Part shown: piece by piece, positions 6,511-9,923 of the stretch
How the letters are laid out: each line of letters starts with the position of its first letter
Position numbering within the stretch: position 1 is the stretch's first letter
Assembly (NCBI GenBank): GCA_002379855.1
Contig: DFUX01000035.1
Coordinates: 1 to 9,923 of the forward strand
DNA length: 9,923 bases
Direction of reading: 5' to 3'
Origin: Cloacimonetes bacterium UBA4175
GTDB lineage: Bacteria; Cloacimonadota; Cloacimonadia; Cloacimonadales; Cloacimonadaceae
Program-made: the position numbers and the translations under genes
Notes under the pieces: generated by a model
Seen by the model: the letters and a program-made list of their open reading frames with translations, nothing else
Told to the model about the DNA's origin: nothing
The model's database searches: none

Positions 6511-7260
6511 CTATTGCTTGCTTTTCCCCTGGTTTACGACCGCCGCTTCCGCCTTTGCCACTTCATCGGCATCGGCAAGGTAGTAGCGCCGCTTCACGCT
6601 GAGGTCTTCGGCAAACTCATAGATCAGGGGGATGCCGGTGGGGATGTTGAGTCCGGTGATGTCGGCGTCGCTGATGCCGTCCAGGTTTTTGACGATCGCA
6701 CGCAGGCTGTTGCCGTGGGCGGAAATGATCATCCGGCGTCCTGCCACCAGGCGGGGAACAACCACCTCCTCCCAGAAGGGAAGTGTGCGTTTGCAGGTGT
6801 CTTTGAGGGACTCCGCCAGAGGGATGTCCCCGGGTTGCAGATTGGCATAGCGCGGTTCATGGCCCGGCCAGCGGGGGTCGCTTTTTTCCAGCGAGGGCGG
6901 CGGCACATCGTAGCTGCGGCGCCAGAGCATGACCTGCTCCTCGCCGTATTTGGTGGCGGTCTCAGCCTTGTTCAGCCCCTGCAGGGCTCCGTAGTGGCGT
7001 TCGTTGAGGCGCCAGTCGTTGTGCACGGGCAGGTGCATCAGGTCCATCTCATCCAGCACAATCCAGAGGGTGCGGATAGCCCGTTTGAGCGTGGATGTCC
7101 AGGCTTCATCAAAGGTAAAGCCTTCCTGTTTCAGGCGTTTGCCGGCTGCATGGGCTTCTTCCAGCCCTTGGGGGGAAAGGTCAACATCTGTCCAGCCGGT
7201 GAAAAGGTTCTCTTTGTTCCACTGGCTTTCGCCGTGGCGGATAAGCACTATCTTATACAT
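6511..7260 (-). CDS. gpmA: 2,3-bisphosphoglycerate-dependent phosphoglycerate mutase
   Basis: A 249-aa cytosolic enzyme that interconverts 3- and 2-phosphoglycerate in glycolysis and gluconeogenesis. It has the full histidine-phosphatase signature of the dPGM family: RHGES at 8-12 with phosphorylated H9, NLFTGWTDVDLS at 18-29, NERHYGALQG at 86-95 with the catalytic E87, and SAHGNSLR at 180-187 with H182. The length matches the E. coli enzyme (about 250 aa), which separates it from shorter cobalamin phosphatases of the same fold. AAGGAG precedes the ATG by 9 nt. It starts 18 nt after the adenosyltransferase stop, in the same operon. Nothing in the sequence looks damaged. Confidence 0.97.
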   Translation of the reverse strand: MYKIVLIRHGESQWNKENLFTGWTDVDLSPQGLEEAHAAGKRLKQEGFTFDEAWTSTLKRAIRTLWIVLDEMDLMHLPVHNDWRLNERHYGALQGLNKAETATKYGEEQVMLWRRSYDVPPPSLEKSDPRWPGHEPRYANLQPGDIPLAESLKDTCKRTLPFWEEVVVPRLVAGRRMIISAHGNSLRAIVKNLDGISDADITGLNIPTGIPLIYEFAEDLSVKRRYYLADADEVAKAEAAVVNQGKSKQ

Positions 7261-7278
7261 TGGGGATATCTCCTTGTT

Positions 7279-7803
7279 TTATTGTTTATAGCGGATCGCT
7301 CCTTCGGCGGCTTCCAGTCCGCGCGCCAGGATGAAGAAAAGGTCAGAAAGGCGGTTCACATATTGCAGCAGTTCCTCCGCCACGCTTTCCGCCCGGGCGA
7401 GGCTCACGATTCGCCTTTCGGCGCGGCGGGCGATGGTGCGGCAGATATCCAGTTTAGCGGAGGCGGGCAAAGAGCCGATGACCACAAGGCCATGAAGCGG
7501 GGTTTTCTCCTCCAGGCTACGGATAAGCGAGGTGAGCTCCTGAACGTCGGCAGTGGTGATGGCTTTTGGGAATGCCGCGCTCCTGGAGGCCAACTGCCCC
7601 ATCACGCGCCCAAGCTGGTTTTGGATTTGTTCCAGGATTTCCCGCACGCGGGCGTCTTGCACCAGATGGCGGGCGTCGGCGACATGGGCGTCCAGCTCGT
7701 CCAGGCAGCCGTAGGCTTCCACGCGCGGGTCGTCCTTCCAGACTCTCTCGCCGCTGAAGAGCGAGGTCTGGCCCTGGTCTCCGGTGGCAGTTACGATGCT
7801 CAT
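7279..7803 (-). CDS. PduO-type cob(I)alamin adenosyltransferase
   Basis: A 174-aa enzyme that transfers the adenosyl group of ATP to cob(I)alamin, making coenzyme B12 for enzymes such as methylmalonyl-CoA mutase. Family motifs are in order: TATGDQGQTSLFSGERV (5-21, ATP-binding N-terminus), RVEAYGCLDELD (27-38), RTIARRAER (122-130) and YVNRLSDLFFILAR (148-161). The family's PGG turn before the RRAER helix reads IGS here, a modest deviation. The start overlaps the ridA stop as ATGA (7803-7800), so translation is probably coupled. A cobalamin-dependent propionate or methylmalonyl pathway elsewhere in the genome is a reasonable inference. The unrelated CobA/CobO family is excluded by these motifs. 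Confidence 0.95.
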   Translation of the reverse strand: MSIVTATGDQGQTSLFSGERVWKDDPRVEAYGCLDELDAHVADARHLVQDARVREILEQIQNQLGRVMGQLASRSAAFPKAITTADVQELTSLIRSLEEKTPLHGLVVIGSLPASAKLDICRTIARRAERRIVSLARAESVAEELLQYVNRLSDLFFILARGLEAAEGAIRYKQ

Positions 7804-8177
7804 GATTCCCTCATCGCGATCAGTGAGATTTCGACCTCGCCGTCCTTGGGCAGGCGCGCCACCTGCACCGCTTCGCGGGCGGGGAAGGGGGAACTGAAGT
7901 TGCGGGCATAGATTTCGTTCAGCGCGGCAAAGTTGTTCATATCCAGCAGGAACACTGATGCCTTGACCACGTTGCGGAAGCTCATGCCAGCCGCTTCCAG
8001 GATGGCCTTGAGGTTGGCAAAGACGCGATTGGCCTGCTCTTCAAAGCCCTCTGCCATATTGCCGGAAACGGGGTCGATGCCCAGTTGCCCGGAAATGTAG
8101 AGGACGCCGTTGCTCAGCACTGCCTGAGAATAGGGGCCAATGGCGGGTGGGGCTTGATTGGTATTGATAGCTTGCAT
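7800..8177 (-). CDS. ridA: RidA family enamine/imine deaminase
   Basis: A 125-aa member of the YjgF/YER057c/UK114 family, the usual length. RidA hydrolyses reactive 2-aminoacrylate and other enamine/imine intermediates released by PLP enzymes, protecting them from inactivation; it acts as a trimer in the cytosol. Visible hallmarks are GPYSQ (14-18), SGQLG (29-33), the RidA-subfamily substrate-binding arginine R101 in FPAREAV, and VEIS (115-118) with E116. AAGGAG lies 5 nt before the ATG and overlaps the TAA stop of the HisRS-like gene, which ends 10 nt upstream. The stop overlaps the next start as ATGA. Confidence 0.96.
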   Translation of the reverse strand: MQAINTNQAPPAIGPYSQAVLSNGVLYISGQLGIDPVSGNMAEGFEEQANRVFANLKAILEAAGMSFRNVVKASVFLLDMNNFAALNEIYARNFSSPFPAREAVQVARLPKDGEVEISLIAMRES

Positions 8178-8186
8178 GCGGTCTCC

Positions 8187-9458
8187 TTAGTCTTTATTCA
8201 TTGATTTTCTTGCTATGCGGATGGATTGGCTGATCTGGTTGAGGGGGATGTAGGACTGGTCTTCGCGCCCGATGTTGCGCAGCAGCAGCCTGCCTTCGCG
8301 AATGTTGTCGTCGCGCAGGACGATCATCAGGTCGCAGCCGTGCCGCCTGGCCTTGGCAAGTTCCGCGTCGCTGCTGTTGTTTTCGGCGCTCAATACGGTC
8401 TTGATCTTGTCCGAGTGCAGTTCCTGGGCTATGTGCAGCATCATCATCTCCATATCCGGCGATTGGGCGCAGATATACACGGCAAACTGCACCTTGGGCG
8501 CCAGGAACAGGCTGCGCCGCTCCATCAGATCAAAGATGGCGTTCAGGTCGAGATAGAAGCCCACCGCGGGTATCCGCTTGCGGGTGATCTTGGCGGAAAG
8601 GTAATCGTAGCGCCCGCCTCCGCCAACCACAAGCTCGTTTTCCCCCCTGCCCACCACAAAGTCAAAAACGGTCTCGTTGTAATAGGCGAAGCTCTTGTAG
8701 AGATGGGTGTCCACGCGGTAGCTGTTGGTGAGGTTGGCCTGGATCTTTTTGACCTTTTCGAGGTTGTTTCTGCATTCCGGGCAGATGTAATCCGTGATCT
8801 GGGGCCCGCGCAGGGTGTCATGGAGGCAGTTTTCGCGGCTGCAACTGGTGTCGGCGAAGGGATTGGCGTGCAGTTCGCGCAGGCAGTTCTGGCAAAACTC
8901 CCCGGCGTGTTCGTCCAGCCAGGCGTTCATCTTTTCAAAATAGGCGGGGCGGCAGTTGACGCAGCCAAAGCTGTTCAGTTTGAGGCTGGCATCCACCAGG
9001 CCAAGTTCCCGCAGGATGCGCAGTCCCAGGCTGATCACCTCGTTCTCGGTAAAGAGCTTGTTGCTGCCCAGCAGTTCCACGCCCAGATGGTTGAGTTCCA
9101 CGGGGTTGCCAGCCCTATCCAGCCTGAAGGAGGGGCCGTGATAGTAATAGCGGTGTATCTCGCCTTTATTGTGGATGCCGGCGGTATGGTGCAGGATGCT
9201 GATTGTGCCTTCCGGGCGCAGGCTCAGCGGCGTTCCGTCCGGATTGGCCTCGCGGATGTCCACTGTGCCGCCGCGCGGGCTTTCGCCTTCCTGCTGCATT
9301 GCCGCGAGTCCCTTGTGGATCTCATCCCGGTCTTGCAGCACCGACAGGCGTATCTCCTGATAGTCATACAGGGCAAGCACCTGGTCAAATTTCTGCTCCA
9401 GCAGCTTCCACTTCCAGACATCGTCCGGCAGGATCTTCTGGTAAGCTTGGGGCTCCAT
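8187..9458 (-). CDS. hisS: Histidyl-tRNA synthetase, or a HisRS-like paralogue with divergent active site
   Basis: A 423-aa class II synthetase with HisRS architecture: catalytic core (1-315) and an anticodon-binding domain (about 322-415), which HisZ lacks. Family features are LRPEGT at 80-85, motif 2 YHGPSFRLDR (106-115), GVELLGS (126-132), LNSFGC (161-166), AYYNETVFDF (258-267) and GGGGRYDYL (279-287). Four cysteine pairs (C166/169, C189/192, C206/211, C226/229) match clostridial-type HisRS and may bind zinc. Oddly, the usual GRYRQFHQ after motif 2 reads GNPVELNH (117-124), and the RGLDYY substrate motif reads KSFAYY (255-260), so the key Arg is Lys. The N-terminal RGTxD is also missing. 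Start at 9458: AAGGAG lies 8 nt upstream; the frame runs 76 codons further but crosses the 9669 repeat and looks non-coding. It heads the operon. It is either the sole HisRS or a specialised paralogue. Confidence 0.88.
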   Translation of the reverse strand: MEPQAYQKILPDDVWKWKLLEQKFDQVLALYDYQEIRLSVLQDRDEIHKGLAAMQQEGESPRGGTVDIREANPDGTPLSLRPEGTISILHHTAGIHNKGEIHRYYYHGPSFRLDRAGNPVELNHLGVELLGSNKLFTENEVISLGLRILRELGLVDASLKLNSFGCVNCRPAYFEKMNAWLDEHAGEFCQNCLRELHANPFADTSCSRENCLHDTLRGPQITDYICPECRNNLEKVKKIQANLTNSYRVDTHLYKSFAYYNETVFDFVVGRGENELVVGGGGRYDYLSAKITRKRIPAVGFYLDLNAIFDLMERRSLFLAPKVQFAVYICAQSPDMEMMMLHIAQELHSDKIKTVLSAENNSSDAELAKARRHGCDLMIVLRDDNIREGRLLLRNIGREDQSYIPLNQISQSIRIARKSMNKD

Positions 9459-9668
9459 CTGTCTCACTCCTTTTTCATGTTCTTTCACGCTCGAATCCGG
9501 CTGTTTTTTGTCAATACAAAAAAGCGGCCCGCCAAAGCCCCGCGGCAGACGACCCCAATCGGAAAGCAATCTGCCCGGGTGCCAGGTATCCTTATTCCCC
9601 TGCCACACAATTAACTCCGTGTCCTGTCTGCGCAGAATGGCCCTCATTTGCATCCTCCTCTCCGGCGT
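9459..9668 (-). promoter_or_regulatory. Upstream region of the HisRS-like operon
   Basis: This is the expected promoter region. A consensus -35 hexamer TTGACA lies at 9514-9509 on the minus strand, about 50 nt before the start codon, but no good -10 hexamer sits at normal spacing. A GC-rich stretch at 9545-9523 (minus) runs straight into six T, resembling a terminator or leader attenuator, although I can only pair a 4-bp stem. I find no T-box hallmark. No gene is visible in this interval. Confidence 0.35.
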
Positions 9669-9719
9669 GGGTCTTCCTGGGGTCAACCTTATAATTCATA
9701 AGGATGACCTAAGGATGAT
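9669..9719 (+). repeat. 51-bp dispersed element, copy 2
   Basis: This is the plus-strand counterpart of 1769-1819. Its outer blocks, GGGTCTTCCTGGGGTCA (9669-9685) and GGATGACCTAAGGATGAT (9702-9719), are identical to that copy, with a divergent 10-nt centre. In this copy GGTCAACCTTAT (9681-9692) pairs with ATAAGGATGACC (9698-9709), 11 of 12 positions, around a 5-nt loop. The hairpin potential is kept while the centre differs, as expected of a palindromic repeat family. Both copies lie just outside the gene block. Confidence 0.85.
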
Positions 9720-9923
9720 TAGCTAACCTGTTGATGATGCGAATGATAGCAAAACGGGAGGCAGAAAAGTGTATCCTGGAATTTGCCCGTTTGTTTCCGG
9801 GCTGGCTGCTTGTTTTTAAAAGACTGGATCACGGTTCAACCACCCCACCGGATCGTTTTGTAATGGGTTGTTGGAATCAACTGAAGTACCCATACGCTAA
9901 AACCCCTATTTCAGGCAACTGAA
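9720..9923. other. Gene-free right end with an arm of the 57-77 inverted repeat
   Basis: I see no supported gene; a 63-codon plus-strand frame here has no recognisable motif or ribosome site. 9818-9838 is the exact reverse complement of 57-77, 21 nt, and contains the 13-mer shared with 1424-1436. GCCCG (9785-9789) and CGGGC (9798-9802) form a small stem, but the following T-run (9813-9817) is too far away for a convincing terminator. Confidence 0.6.

Noticed and set aside
8226..9614. Long plus-strand frames opposite the HisRS-like gene, and similar long frames opposite gpmA (6448-7911) and the beta-helix gene (4348-5565)
   Set aside because: They are antisense shadows of GC-rich genes with valine/alanine/glycine-rich, low-complexity translations.
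9459..9686. 76-codon N-terminal extension of the HisRS-like protein
   Set aside because: It runs through the 51-bp repeat and a non-coding leader; homology to HisRS starts at 9458, where a good ribosome site is present.
9785..9817. Possible plus-strand terminator (GCCCG/CGGGC stem then T-run)
   Set aside because: The stem is 5 bp and separated by 10 nt from the T-run; no gene ends upstream.
9818..9850. GGTTCAA resembling a tRNA T-arm
   Set aside because: No matching acceptor, D or anticodon arms; the sequence is the dispersed 21-bp repeat.
9898..9923. Similarity of the window end (AAACCCCTA ... CAACTG) to the decayed CRISPR repeat at 217-239
   Set aside because: Only part of the repeat matches, with gaps, and the window stops before the diagnostic TTCTAAT; probably chance.

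Overview
The window carries a compact, all-minus-strand block of seven protein genes (positions 1859-9458). It is flanked by gene-poor DNA that holds a CRISPR array (212-924) and many short dispersed or inverted repeats. The likely source is an uncultured anaerobic bacterium. The best guess is a member of the Cloacimonadota (WWE1) or a similar FCB-group lineage. The hints are a secreted beta-helix protein with a C-terminal FlgD/Por-type sorting module, a small 2[4Fe-4S] ferredoxin, a B12 adenosyltransferase (B12-dependent propionate metabolism is known in that phylum) and a cysteine-rich HisRS. The taxonomic call is inference only.

Layout. 1-211: non-coding DNA with periodic 'ATCCGCG' repeats and one arm of a long-range inverted repeat. 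212-924: CRISPR array with ten 37-bp repeats and nine spacers, no cas genes in the window. The decayed repeat at the left end and the repeat sequence itself both imply transcription on the minus strand from a leader right of 924. 925-1858: no convincing gene. It holds a cluster of short repeats next to the array, two quasi-periodic motifs, a CCCGGG palindrome, nested hairpins and a 51-bp element.

Gene block, in order of transcription (right to left): a HisRS-like class II synthetase (9458-8187), ridA (8177-7800), a PduO-type cobalamin adenosyltransferase (7803-7279), gpmA (7260-6511) and a 56-aa ferredoxin (6448-6278). These five are closely spaced, one pair overlaps as ATGA, and they look like one housekeeping operon. 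An intrinsic-terminator-like hairpin (6252-6205) follows, only 18 nt before the start of a secreted beta-helix protein (6186-3583). That gene is followed 23 nt later by an asparagine-synthetase-like protein (3559-1859) that lacks the glutaminase cysteine and has an altered PP-loop.

The block is bracketed by two copies of a 51-bp element in inverted orientation (1769-1819 and 9669-9719). Further out, a 21-bp perfect inverted repeat joins 57-77 with 9818-9838. I see no complete undescribed defence or biosynthetic system. The most notable points are the array orientation and the apparent sense-strand bias of its spacers, the HisRS-like protein with substituted substrate-binding motifs, the Cys-less asparagine-synthetase-like protein, and the repeat architecture.
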